Shown in pieces: positions 1 to 5,340 of a stretch of DNA of 5,932 bases. Each line of letters opens with the position of its first letter. The first letter of the stretch is position 1. The position numbers and the translations under genes are program-made. Under the pieces are notes generated by a model, which was not told where the DNA came from, did no database searches, and saw nothing but the letters and a program-made list of their open reading frames with translations. The stretch spans positions 1 to 5,932 of the forward strand of contig JAJAYX010000237.1 in assembly GCA_026785985.1 (NCBI GenBank), given 5' to 3'. Origin of the DNA: Rudanella sp. Lineage in GTDB: Bacteria > Bacteroidota > Bacteroidia > Cytophagales > Spirosomataceae.

Positions 1-681
1 AGCTATCCCTACCTGAAAACCCGCTGGACCGACTTCAACTGGGCACAAGCCACCAATAGCAAGAACGTGCGGGGCGGCACCATTCCGGGTTACGAGAGCC
101 TGGAAACGACCCATTATTCGGTTGTGGATCGTGAAGGGAATGCCGTGAGTGTCACCACCACCCTCAACGGCGGCTATGGCAGCCGGGTTGTGGTGGGCGG
201 TGCCGGTTTTTTCATGATCAACGAGATGGACGACTTCAGCATTAAACCCGGAACCCCCAACATGTATGGACTGGTGGGTAATGCCGCCAACGCCATAGCC
301 CCCGGCAAACGGATGCTGTCAAGTATGACACCAAGCATTATCGAGAAAGGCGGGAAGTTGTATATGGTGGTTGGCACGCCCGGCGGTTCCACCATTATGA
401 CCTCCGTTTTCCAGACAGTGCTGAACGTGGTGGAACACGGCATGACGATGCAACAGGCCGTGAATGCCCTGAAATTTCACCACCAATGGCTCCCCGATAA
501 AACGATTTTCGAGAGCGGAGCCTTCTCCGAAAAAACCCAGCAAGCCCTCCAAAGCCGGGGCTATGTGCTGGAAAAACTGGCCAACACCCTGGGCCGCATG
601 GACTGTATCCTCGTCCGTCCCGATGGCAGTTTCGAGGGTGCCTCCGACCCACGGGCCGACAACACGGCAATAGGATATTAG
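1..681 (+). CDS. ggt: Gamma-glutamyltransferase, C-terminal part (5' end outside window)
   Basis: Frame 1 is open from the first base and ends with TAG at 679-681, so the gene enters from the left; the GTG at 67 is internal. Gamma-glutamyltransferases are exported Ntn-hydrolases that cleave the gamma-glutamyl bond of glutathione and transfer or hydrolyse the glutamyl group. The precursor cuts itself just before a threonine, which becomes the N-terminal nucleophile of the small subunit. That junction is visible as E-TTHYSVVD, with the nucleophilic Thr codon at 106-108. Downstream are the family landmarks MDDFS-KPG, LSSMTPS (the serine pair that contacts the gamma-glutamyl group), GTPGGS (oxyanion-hole glycines), FHHQWLPD and GASDPR near the C-terminus. 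The whole small subunit is therefore present, plus about 35 residues of the large subunit. I see no lesion. The gene is convergent with the response regulator, with 20 bases between the two stop codons. Confidence 0.95.
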   Translation, partial: SYPYLKTRWTDFNWAQATNSKNVRGGTIPGYESLETTHYSVVDREGNAVSVTTTLNGGYGSRVVVGGAGFFMINEMDDFSIKPGTPNMYGLVGNAANAIAPGKRMLSSMTPSIIEKGGKLYMVVGTPGGSTIMTSVFQTVLNVVEHGMTMQQAVNALKFHHQWLPDKTIFESGAFSEKTQQALQSRGYVLEKLANTLGRMDCILVRPDGSFEGASDPRADNTAIGY

Positions 682-701
682 CGAACGGGCGGTTTGGATG
701 G

Positions 702-1024
702 CTATACCCAGCCGAACCGTTCCAGCAACCGCTCTTTGTATTGACCAACGGGGCCACCGTAATACTGGCCCCGTTGGTCAATACAACGTAGGTCCCTTCG
801 CCTTTGACCATGCGTTTGATGTGGTCCAGATTCACCACGTACTGCCGGTGAATACGCAGGAAGTTTCGGGTTTCGAGCATCTCCTGCACATCGCCCAGGG
901 TTTTGGAAATGAGGTATTTCTCACCCGTTTCCAGCACAAAGTTGGTGTAATTACTGTCTGATTCGGCGTACAGAATCTGGCTCGTTTCCACAATCGTCAG
1001 GCCGTGAGCGTGAGGCAGGGCCAT
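702..1024 (-). pseudogene. LytTR DNA-binding domain fragment (separate frame)
   Basis: This segment carries the DNA-binding half of the regulator, one frame away from the receiver. It shows LytTR hallmarks in order: ILYAESDSNYTNF, GEKYLISKTLGDVQ, NFLRIHRQYVVNLDHI and TYVVLTNGASITVA. LytTR domains insert beta-strand loops into the major groove and bind paired direct repeats of about 9 bp. An in-frame ATG at 1024-1022 (MALPHAHGL) could start a stand-alone LytTR protein, but no start signal is evident and the preceding residues look like a normal linker. Beyond ITVA the reading frame is lost at the palindrome. The open frame then continues as nonsense antisense to the transferase gene as far as 395, giving a meaningless tail of about 125 residues. 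The native tail KERLLERFGWV is recognisable two bases out of phase and stops at 702. Confidence 0.8.
736..786. repeat. Perfect 21-bp inverted repeat with 9-base loop
   Basis: The arm at 736-756 is the exact reverse complement of the arm at 766-786, with the loop CCGTAATAC between them. The right arm lies where the conserved LytTR strand (T-Y-V-V-L-T-N-G-A) is encoded, so it is probably the original. The left arm lies where codons for about three or four residues before KERLLERFGWV should be and is probably a templated copy. It shifts the reading frame. There is no T-run after either arm, so it is not an ordinary intrinsic terminator. Confidence 0.95.
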
Positions 1025-1478
1025 TTTGCCTGGTAAGGCAGCCCCCACTGCCTGGCGCCGGGGCCGCATACCAGCCCCGCAGCAAATCCAACTGGGCCGA
1101 CCATGCCTGGGGCGGCACCGATTGCGTGGCTTGTTCGGCCCGCTTCATGGCATTCACCAGATCGACCGTATCAACGGGTTTCAAGAGGTAGTCGAGGGCC
1201 GAAAATCGAAACGCCCGGATGGCATACTGGTCGTAAGCGGTAACGAACACGATCTGAAACGGCACCTCGCCCAACTGTTCCAGCAACTGAAAGCCGTTGA
1301 GCATGGGCATCTCGATGTCCAGAAAAACCAATGCGGGCCGCAGGGACTTCAAGGCCACCAGAGCCGAGGGGCTGTCGGTAAATTGCCCGACAATTTCAAC
1401 CTGTGGGCAGTGCCGGGCGAGTTGCAGGGCCAACAACTTCACGTTGTCAGGTTCGTCGTCGATGATGATGGTTCGCAT
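951..1478 (-). CDS. Receiver-domain fragment of the LytTR regulator
   Basis: This is the part of the regulator that is translated as the sequence stands (175 residues, of which about the first 140 look native). The receiver domain covers residues 1-120. The acidic pocket is D7-D8-E9, the phosphate acceptor is D54 in VFLDIEMP, the switch threonine is T80 in FVTAYD, and the conserved lysine is K100 in LLKPVD. All catalytic residues for phosphorylation are therefore present. From roughly residue 145 onwards the sequence (from CLTRQN) is out-of-frame readthrough with no domain character. The ATG at 1478 is a natural start because the receiver begins at once (MRTIIIDDE). The upstream sequence is A/T-rich (CTGAAAATT) without a Shine-Dalgarno motif, as is usual in Bacteroidota. 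A receiver alone could be phosphorylated but could not bind DNA. Confidence 0.85.
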   Translation of the reverse strand: MRTIIIDDEPDNVKLLALQLARHCPQVEIVGQFTDSPSALVALKSLRPALVFLDIEMPMLNGFQLLEQLGEVPFQIVFVTAYDQYAIRAFRFSALDYLLKPVDTVDLVNAMKRAEQATQSVPPQAWSAQLDLLRGWYAAPAPGSGGCLTRQNGPASRSRPDDCGNEPDSVRRIRQ

Positions 1479-1495
1479 AATTTTCAGTGAGCGAA

Positions 1496-1531
1496 TGAGT
1501 GAGTGATTAGGCTACCGCATCCATTCACTCA
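1496..1531. repeat. 7-bp inverted repeat in kinase-regulator gap
   Basis: TGAGTGA at 1496-1502 and TCACTCA at 1525-1531 form a short perfect inverted repeat inside the 60-base gap between the kinase stop and the regulator start. It could be an RNA hairpin in the intercistronic region or chance; no T-run follows it. The gap holds no other gene. The CCATTCACTCAA at 1521-1532 resembles half of the direct repeat upstream of the kinase, with one difference over 12 bases. Confidence 0.35.
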
Positions 1532-1538
1532 ATCACAT

Positions 1539-2177
1539 TTAGATGGGTATCGTCAGCACCACTTCCGTGCCGACGGGTTGGCCGGTTGGGTCGGTTAGGT
1601 CGTGAACGCTGACTTCGGTTTGGATGGAAAAGTGGCGGCTAATGAGTGAGATTCGCTCGGAGGTCATTTTCATGCCAAACGATTTGGCGTGATTGGCCGA
1701 CTTACTCTTGAGTTGGGCGGCCCGTTGGCGGCCAATGCCATCGTCGGTGATCGTTACCAGTAGGGTGTCGTCCTGCGGTTGAGCCACCCGCACCCGGATG
1801 GTGCCGCCTTCGGGCTTGTGCATGAGGCCGTGCCAGATCGCGTTTTCTACGTAAGGCTGAATCAGCAGGGGTGGAATGGTGGTGAATTGCGCGTCGATTT
1901 CGGGGTCAACGGCAATCATAAACTGCACTTTCTGTTTGAACCGCATGGCTTCGAGTTCGATGTAAAGCTGAAGCGCTTCGAGTTCGTTATAGAGCGTAAC
2001 GCGCTCGGCGCGGGAGTTTTCGAGCACCAGCCGGATCAGTCGGGCAAACTTGGTGAGGTAATCGGCGGCCCGGTCGGTATCGTTTTGCAGGGTGTAGAGT
2101 TTAATGGAGTTGAGGCAATTGAAAATAAAGTGCGGGTTCATCTGCGAGCGGAGGGCGGTCATCTCGGTTTCGGCCAT
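1539..2177 (-). CDS. Kinase half of the LytS-type histidine kinase
   Basis: This segment holds the catalytic core. From the internal ATG at 2177 it reads 212 residues. The H-box SQMNPHFIFNCLNSIK has the phosphorylated histidine at residue 16. The ATP-binding domain has the N-box PYVENAIWHGL (Asn112), the G-box TDDGIG (145-149) and a second glycine region near FGMKMTSERI. This is the His_kinase (PF06580) plus HATPase_c arrangement of LytS/YehU-type kinases. In frame and upstream of the ATG, back to the TAA at 2300, lie about 40 codons of helical linker that belong to the same protein, so 2177 is only a possible restart and no start signal is evident. Translated alone, it would be a soluble kinase without its sensor. 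All catalytic motifs look intact. Confidence 0.85.
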   Translation of the reverse strand: MAETEMTALRSQMNPHFIFNCLNSIKLYTLQNDTDRAADYLTKFARLIRLVLENSRAERVTLYNELEALQLYIELEAMRFKQKVQFMIAVDPEIDAQFTTIPPLLIQPYVENAIWHGLMHKPEGGTIRVRVAQPQDDTLLVTITDDGIGRQRAAQLKSKSANHAKSFGMKMTSERISLISRHFSIQTEVSVHDLTDPTGQPVGTEVVLTIPI

Positions 2178-2297
2178 ATGCCGGTCGAAGATATCCTGTG
2201 CCTGTTGCAGATGTTGGGATTCGAGCAGGCGGCTCTGCGCCTGAATTTCCTCCGTTCGCTGGGTCAGTTGGGTTTCCAGATCGAGGGTGTACTGCTG

Positions 2298-3410
2298 TTA
2301 AATATGGTTCTTTTCTACTTCGATCAGGCGGTTTCGGTAGGCTAAGGCCATCAGAAAAAAGAAGTTCTCGCTTAAGAACCCAAGGCCGTAGAGAAAGGGC
2401 GTGAAGTTGACCCGAATCTGTTGGACTGCATCGCCGGTTTCGAGTCGCTGGTTAAGAAACGCACTGAAAAAGCCCGTAACAAGCAGGCAGACCATGCCGC
2501 CAAGGAGATACCGCCTAAATGGGCTATCACTACGGAAGGTGCTGACAAACAGCAGCAATCCGGCCAGCACAAACGTGACGTTCTGGTGCGTATAGGGCCA
2601 GCTGACGCTAAAAAGCAAGCCATAAAAATACTCGTAGATATGAACAACTTCCTGCACAACCAGCACCGCTACCAGAAATTGCAGGGGCAGCCAGGTTTTG
2701 GGGAAGCCAACAGGCAGGTCGATAAACCGGGCAATGAACAGAATATAAACGATCGTAAGCGTACTGGCCAGGTTGGCCGTGATCGAATGCACCTGTAGGG
2801 GCAAACCGAGACCCAGCCGGTAATTGGTATTCCAGACCACAAAAAGAGACCCCAGCAAGCAAAAAATGGCGTGGTACAGAAATATCCTGTCGCGATTGAA
2901 GGCATACTGCGAAAACGCAAAAAGGCTCATAAACAGCAACCCGACAACCAGCCCCAGTAATCCGAGTGTGAGCCAGCGGTTGAGATACATATAGTCGGCA
3001 AACCACATTTTCAGACTCACGGGCGTGTGGAGTGTGGCCACAATCGGATCTACGACTCGGACTAAGTTGGTGATTTTAAGGTAGTAGGTGCTGGTTTGAC
3101 GGGGAGGCACCCGCAGCCGAATGGGTTGCCACTGCCGCAGATTATAGGGTATTAAATACGTACCCGTTCGCTGCAAACGGATGCCCCGGATAGAGTACAG
3201 GTCAATGATTCCCTGCCGCCCTGCATTAAATAGCACTTCGGCTGTTTGGGATTGACTGATGTTCTGTATCTGAAAAGACAGCCAGGTTATGATAGCCGAG
3301 TGGTCTGAAATAATACTCAGGTCAGGCTGGTGTTGACCAAAAGGCCGGAACCGCTGCTGCCTGATGGTGGCAACCGGCAAGCCAATACAATCTTCGTAAA
3401 AGACGTACAT
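2298..3410 (-). CDS. Membrane sensor half of the histidine kinase (7TMR-DISM)
   Basis: This 370-residue open frame runs from ATG at 3410 to the TAA at 2298. Residues about 5-125 resemble the extracellular 7TMR-DISMED2 domain, a jelly-roll type fold that begins YEDCIGLPVATIRQQRF and has the usual ITWLSFQIQNIS strand and a late YYLKI strand. Seven hydrophobic helices follow at about 145-167, 177-193, 208-228, 240-257, 277-292, 301-320 and 335-358. The end (RNRLIEVEKNHI) is the start of the cytoplasmic signalling helix. If the stop is real, this product is a membrane receptor without kinase. The start is the first ATG after an in-frame TGA eight codons upstream. I find no hydrophobic signal segment in any minus-strand frame between 3411 and 3540, so the N-terminus may be truncated. 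Confidence 0.85.
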   Translation of the reverse strand: MYVFYEDCIGLPVATIRQQRFRPFGQHQPDLSIISDHSAIITWLSFQIQNISQSQTAEVLFNAGRQGIIDLYSIRGIRLQRTGTYLIPYNLRQWQPIRLRVPPRQTSTYYLKITNLVRVVDPIVATLHTPVSLKMWFADYMYLNRWLTLGLLGLVVGLLFMSLFAFSQYAFNRDRIFLYHAIFCLLGSLFVVWNTNYRLGLGLPLQVHSITANLASTLTIVYILFIARFIDLPVGFPKTWLPLQFLVAVLVVQEVVHIYEYFYGLLFSVSWPYTHQNVTFVLAGLLLFVSTFRSDSPFRRYLLGGMVCLLVTGFFSAFLNQRLETGDAVQQIRVNFTPFLYGLGFLSENFFFLMALAYRNRLIEVEKNHI

Positions 3411-3450
3411 GGCTATCCGTTCGCCGTTGGCTCACTCGCTCATCAATTCG

Positions 3451-3483
3451 GTCGTTCACGCAAAAATCCGACCATTCACGCAA
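3451..3483. promoter_or_regulatory. Candidate LytTR operator: direct repeat with 20-bp period
   Basis: TTCACGCAA occurs exactly at 3455-3463 and again at 3475-3483. Widened to the left, the units are GTCGTTCA (3451-3458) and ACCATTCA (3471-3478), 12 bases apart. LytTR regulators bind paired direct repeats of about 9 bp set about two helical turns apart. From memory, the E. coli BtsR (YehT) site is a pair of ACC(G/A)TTCA units, which the second unit matches fully and the first with two differences. The repeat lies 41 bases upstream of the kinase start and directly upstream of the rightward promoter, a position suited to an activator. The assignment is an inference from pattern and place. Confidence 0.55.
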
Positions 3484-3489
3484 TAGTTG

Positions 3490-3520
3490 TTGATACCCTG
3501 TTGCCTTACCAGTAGGTTTG
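3490..3520 (+). promoter_or_regulatory. Bacteroidota-type promoter for the cytochrome gene
   Basis: TTG at 3490-3492 is followed, after 20 bases, by TAGGTTTG at 3513-3520. This matches the Bacteroidota housekeeping pattern TTG-N(19-21)-TAnnTTTG exactly. Transcription would start near 3525-3528, leaving a leader of about 57 bases before the ATG at 3584. Because an ATG-like start at 3538 would leave almost no leader, the promoter supports 3584. The candidate LytTR repeat ends seven bases upstream of the TTG. A matching leftward promoter for the kinase is not clear: the minus-strand GATTTTTG (3468-3461) is one base off, with no well-spaced TTG. Confidence 0.6.
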
Positions 3521-3583
3521 TGCGACTAAATACGTGATTGAACCCCATTCGGGAAGCCAACTCAAACCCATCTGCTAATTTTT

Positions 3584-4455
3584 ATGAACCGATTTCTTCG
3601 CATTCTCAAATGGACTGGCATTACCCTCGTCAGCATCATTATCCTGGCTGTTGCCGCCGTGTATGGTATCAGCGAGTACCGCACCGCACCTACGACGTGC
3701 CGCTGACGGCCATTGCCGTGCCGCACGATTCGGTCTCGCTGGCCGAGGGGCAGCGGTTGGTGGGCGTGTATCACTGCGCTTCGTGCCACGCCAGCAAGTA
3801 TGAAGGTCGTGAGTTTTTGAATGTGCCGAACGTGGCCCGACTCATTGCCCCCAACCTAACGGCCAAACTTCCTGATTATTCCGATGCCGAACTGGTGCGG
3901 CTGGTGCGCCACGCCGTAAAACGTGACGGGTCGAACGCCTGGATGTTTGCTTCAGGGATGTATACCCCCATTACCGACGCTGACCTCGGCAAGATGATTG
4001 GCTACCTCCGCACACTCAAACCCGTGCAAGGGCCTGACCTCGGCAGCAATTCATACGGCCCCATTGGCCGGGCACTGGTGGTGGCCGGGCAGTTTCCGAT
4101 CATGGCCGAAGCCATCGACCACACAACGGTATCTCCGTTGGGACAGGACACCACGCTGGTGGGTCGGGGTAAGTACCTGACGATGACCGCCTGTAGTGGC
4201 TGTCACGGTGGCCCCGAACTGAAAGGCGACCCCGACCCACACATGAAGTCGCCCGCGCTGATTATTGCCACGGCCTACAAGCCCGATGCATTCCGGCATT
4301 TCCTGCAAACGGGCGAAGGTGGATTAACTAAAAAAGACTGCGGAATGATGTCGGTAATGTGCCGGGAGCATTTCAACAATCTCACCGACCGCGAATCCGA
4401 CGCGATCTATGCGTATTTGCAAACGTTGCCGAATGGGCAGGTGGCAAGTAAATGA
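3584..4455 (+). pseudogene. Membrane-anchored di-heme cytochrome c, frameshifted near its N-terminus
   Basis: The protein carries two c-type heme sites, CASCH (codons 3775-3789) and CSGCH (4192-4206), each within a single-heme cytochrome c fold. Candidate axial Met ligands lie in SGMYTPI (3958-3960) and in the GMMSVM stretch. Such proteins pass electrons on the outer face of the membrane; the partner is unknown. The natural start is ATG 3584, which gives RFLRILKWTGITLVSIIILAVAAVYG split by position: a basic start, then one helix as a membrane anchor. That frame fails after SEYR. The heme frame begins with RTYDVPLTAI after ACCGC repeated at 3678-3687. One lost base (for example cgcaac to cgcac) or a 5-base duplication restores about 288-290 residues. 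Read from ATG 3538, the frame has a nonsense N-terminus and no anchor. It is the first gene of a probable three-gene operon. Confidence 0.85.
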
Positions 4456-4485
4456 TGAAATCAATGTTTAACCAAATCCAATTCA

Positions 4486-5265
4486 ATGAAAACCAATCAA
4501 TTAGTCAGACTCGCAGCCGGATGTTTCGCACTGCTTTCGTTCGCAATCAGTTGTAAATCGACCGATCCCGTCGCGCCTAATCCCGGCGTGCCTAACTACA
4601 AGGGGACCGAACAAACGTTGGGTAATGGCAAGGTCTATACCTGGGCCAAGTTCTCAGCCGACAACAAGCCCACGTCAATCGGTATCACCTTCACCAAGGG
4701 CGCGCTGGAGAATCTGGCTCACGGCTCACCGACAGAAATAGTGGTGCCATTTGCGGCCGACGTGTTTGGTAAAACGCCTTTTGACCACGTTTTCCTGAGC
4801 TTTTCGCACTCAGGACACGAGCCTCCGGGGATTTATGACGTGGCCCACTTCGACTTGCACTTCATGACCCAGCCCTCAGCCGAACGTGCCGCCATTCCGC
4901 CGTATTCACCCGCAACAGCCGCCAAGTTCGACAACGTACCCCCGTTGGGCATCATGCCGATACCATATTTCAAGCTACCGGCGGGTGTGCCGGGTATGGG
5001 CGCGCACTGGGCCAACCCAACCTCGCCCGAACTGAACGGAGCCAAGTTTACCGAAACCTTCATCATGGGGTCGTATAACGGCAAACTCACGTTCTATGAG
5101 CCGATGATTACGCTGGAGTTGCTGAACTCGAAACCAAACATCACCAAAGCGGCTCCCATCCCGGCCAAGTTTGCCAAACCGGGCTATCTCCCGACGAAAT
5201 ACAGCATCAAGCAAGTCGGCGACAACATTGAGGTGAGCCTCGATGAACTGATAATGATGCAATAA
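4486..5265 (+). CDS. Lipoprotein with TTHB210-like (DUF5602) domain
   Basis: This 259-residue protein is exported and lipid-anchored. A basic start (MKTNQLVR) is followed by a hydrophobic stretch and a lipobox-like LSFAISC with Cys23 as the lipidated residue. The mature part resembles the TTHB210-like domain, named after a Thermus thermophilus protein of unknown activity. Recognisable marks are FDHVFLSFSHSGHEPPG (residues 99-115), YDVAHFDLHFM (117-127), PGMGAHW (169-175) and FYEPMITLELL. The cluster of H101, H108, H111, E112, H121, H125 and H174 suggests a metal or ligand site, which is an inference. No reaction is known to me for this family. The start ATG has an A-rich context (CAATGAAAACCAA), shared with the next gene. 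It begins 30 bases after the cytochrome stop, so the two are probably co-transcribed. The frame is clean throughout. Confidence 0.8.
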   Translation: MKTNQLVRLAAGCFALLSFAISCKSTDPVAPNPGVPNYKGTEQTLGNGKVYTWAKFSADNKPTSIGITFTKGALENLAHGSPTEIVVPFAADVFGKTPFDHVFLSFSHSGHEPPGIYDVAHFDLHFMTQPSAERAAIPPYSPATAAKFDNVPPLGIMPIPYFKLPAGVPGMGAHWANPTSPELNGAKFTETFIMGSYNGKLTFYEPMITLELLNSKPNITKAAPIPAKFAKPGYLPTKYSIKQVGDNIEVSLDELIMMQ

Positions 5266-5270
5266 GAATG

Positions 5271-5307
5271 TTTTGTTTGGCGTGGGTTCAACCTGCGCCA
5301 AACAAAA
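5271..5307. repeat. Intercistronic hairpin, perfect 12-bp stem
   Basis: TTTTGTTTGGCG (5271-5282) and CGCCAAACAAAA (5296-5307) are exact inverted repeats around a 13-base loop. The hairpin sits between the lipoprotein stop and the next start and ends ten bases before the ATG at 5317. T residues lie before the stem and A residues after it on both strands, the reverse of an intrinsic terminator. It may instead stabilise or process the transcript or limit access to the start codon. Confidence 0.6.
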
Positions 5308-5310
5308 GCT

Positions 5311-5340
5311 AAACCAATGAAAACCAAACCAATGAAAACC
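5311..5340 (+). repeat. 15-bp tandem repeat that duplicates a start codon
   Basis: AAACCAATGAAAACC occurs twice in a row (5311-5325 and 5326-5340). Each copy contains an ATG with the same upstream context. Because the unit is 15 bases, both ATGs (5317 and 5332) are in frame, giving proteins that begin MKTKPMKT or MKT. Either can start translation; the signal peptide is complete from both. Confidence 0.85.

Larger units (their letters stand above)
702..1478 (-). pseudogene. LytTR-family response regulator, frame broken twice
   Basis: This is a receiver plus LytTR DNA-binding regulator, partner of the kinase just upstream. Homology runs across three frame segments. The receiver reads from ATG at 1478. 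The LytTR domain reads in the next frame from about 1041 down to about 770. The expected C-terminal tail (KERLLERFGWV, then TAG at 704-702) is back in the receiver frame. The first break fits one extra G in a run of five (C at 1042-1046 on the plus strand); removing it gives a smooth linker ending GAALPGKMALPHAHGL. The second break falls on a perfect palindrome at 736-786. Repaired, the protein would be about 257-258 residues, the normal LytTR regulator size. As read, translation stops at 951 without a DNA-binding domain. The break could be real decay or sequence error. The gene follows the kinase by 60 bases. Confidence 0.85.
1539..3410 (-). pseudogene. 7TMR-DISM/LytS-type sensor histidine kinase with in-frame stop
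   Basis: One continuous reading frame of 624 codons encodes a sensor kinase. It is interrupted by a single TAA at codon 371 (plus-strand TTA, 2298-2300). Before the stop lie an N-terminal DISMED2-like domain and seven membrane helices. After it, in the same frame, lie a coiled linker (QQYTLDLETQLTQRTEEIQ) and a complete LytS-family kinase. The continuity across the stop shows that this was a single protein of about 623 residues. The stop is one base change from CAA, AAA or GAA, each plausible in a charged, Gln-rich helix. Such kinases sense an unknown envelope signal and phosphorylate a LytTR regulator, here encoded 60 bases downstream. No signal peptide is visible before the sensor domain, although these proteins normally have one. 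Nonsense mutation, split gene and sequence error all remain possible. Confidence 0.85.

Noticed and set aside
67..681. GTG at 67 as the start of a complete small gene
   Set aside because: The frame is open to base 1 and the upstream residues continue the transferase sequence; the GTG is an internal valine codon.
395..770. Long C-terminal tail of the LytTR frame, antisense to the transferase
   Set aside because: It arises only from the frame loss at the palindrome. It has no domain features, and the native tail with its stop at 702 is visible in another frame.
736..786. Intrinsic terminator shared by the two convergent genes
   Set aside because: No T-run follows either arm, and the hairpin lies inside coding sequence; its exactness is better explained by a copying event.
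1036..1053. Programmed ribosomal frameshift site
   Set aside because: The required shift is +1, no slippery heptamer or rare codon pair is evident, and other point lesions occur nearby.
698..3006. Plus-strand and alternate minus-strand open frames within the kinase and regulator region
   Set aside because: They are shadows of the two-component genes, with compositions unlike real proteins and no recognisable domains.
3538..3690. Start of the cytochrome at ATG 3538
   Set aside because: It gives a His/Arg/Pro-rich N-terminus with no anchor and almost no leader after the promoter. The frame from ATG 3584 encodes a clear membrane helix in the same DNA.
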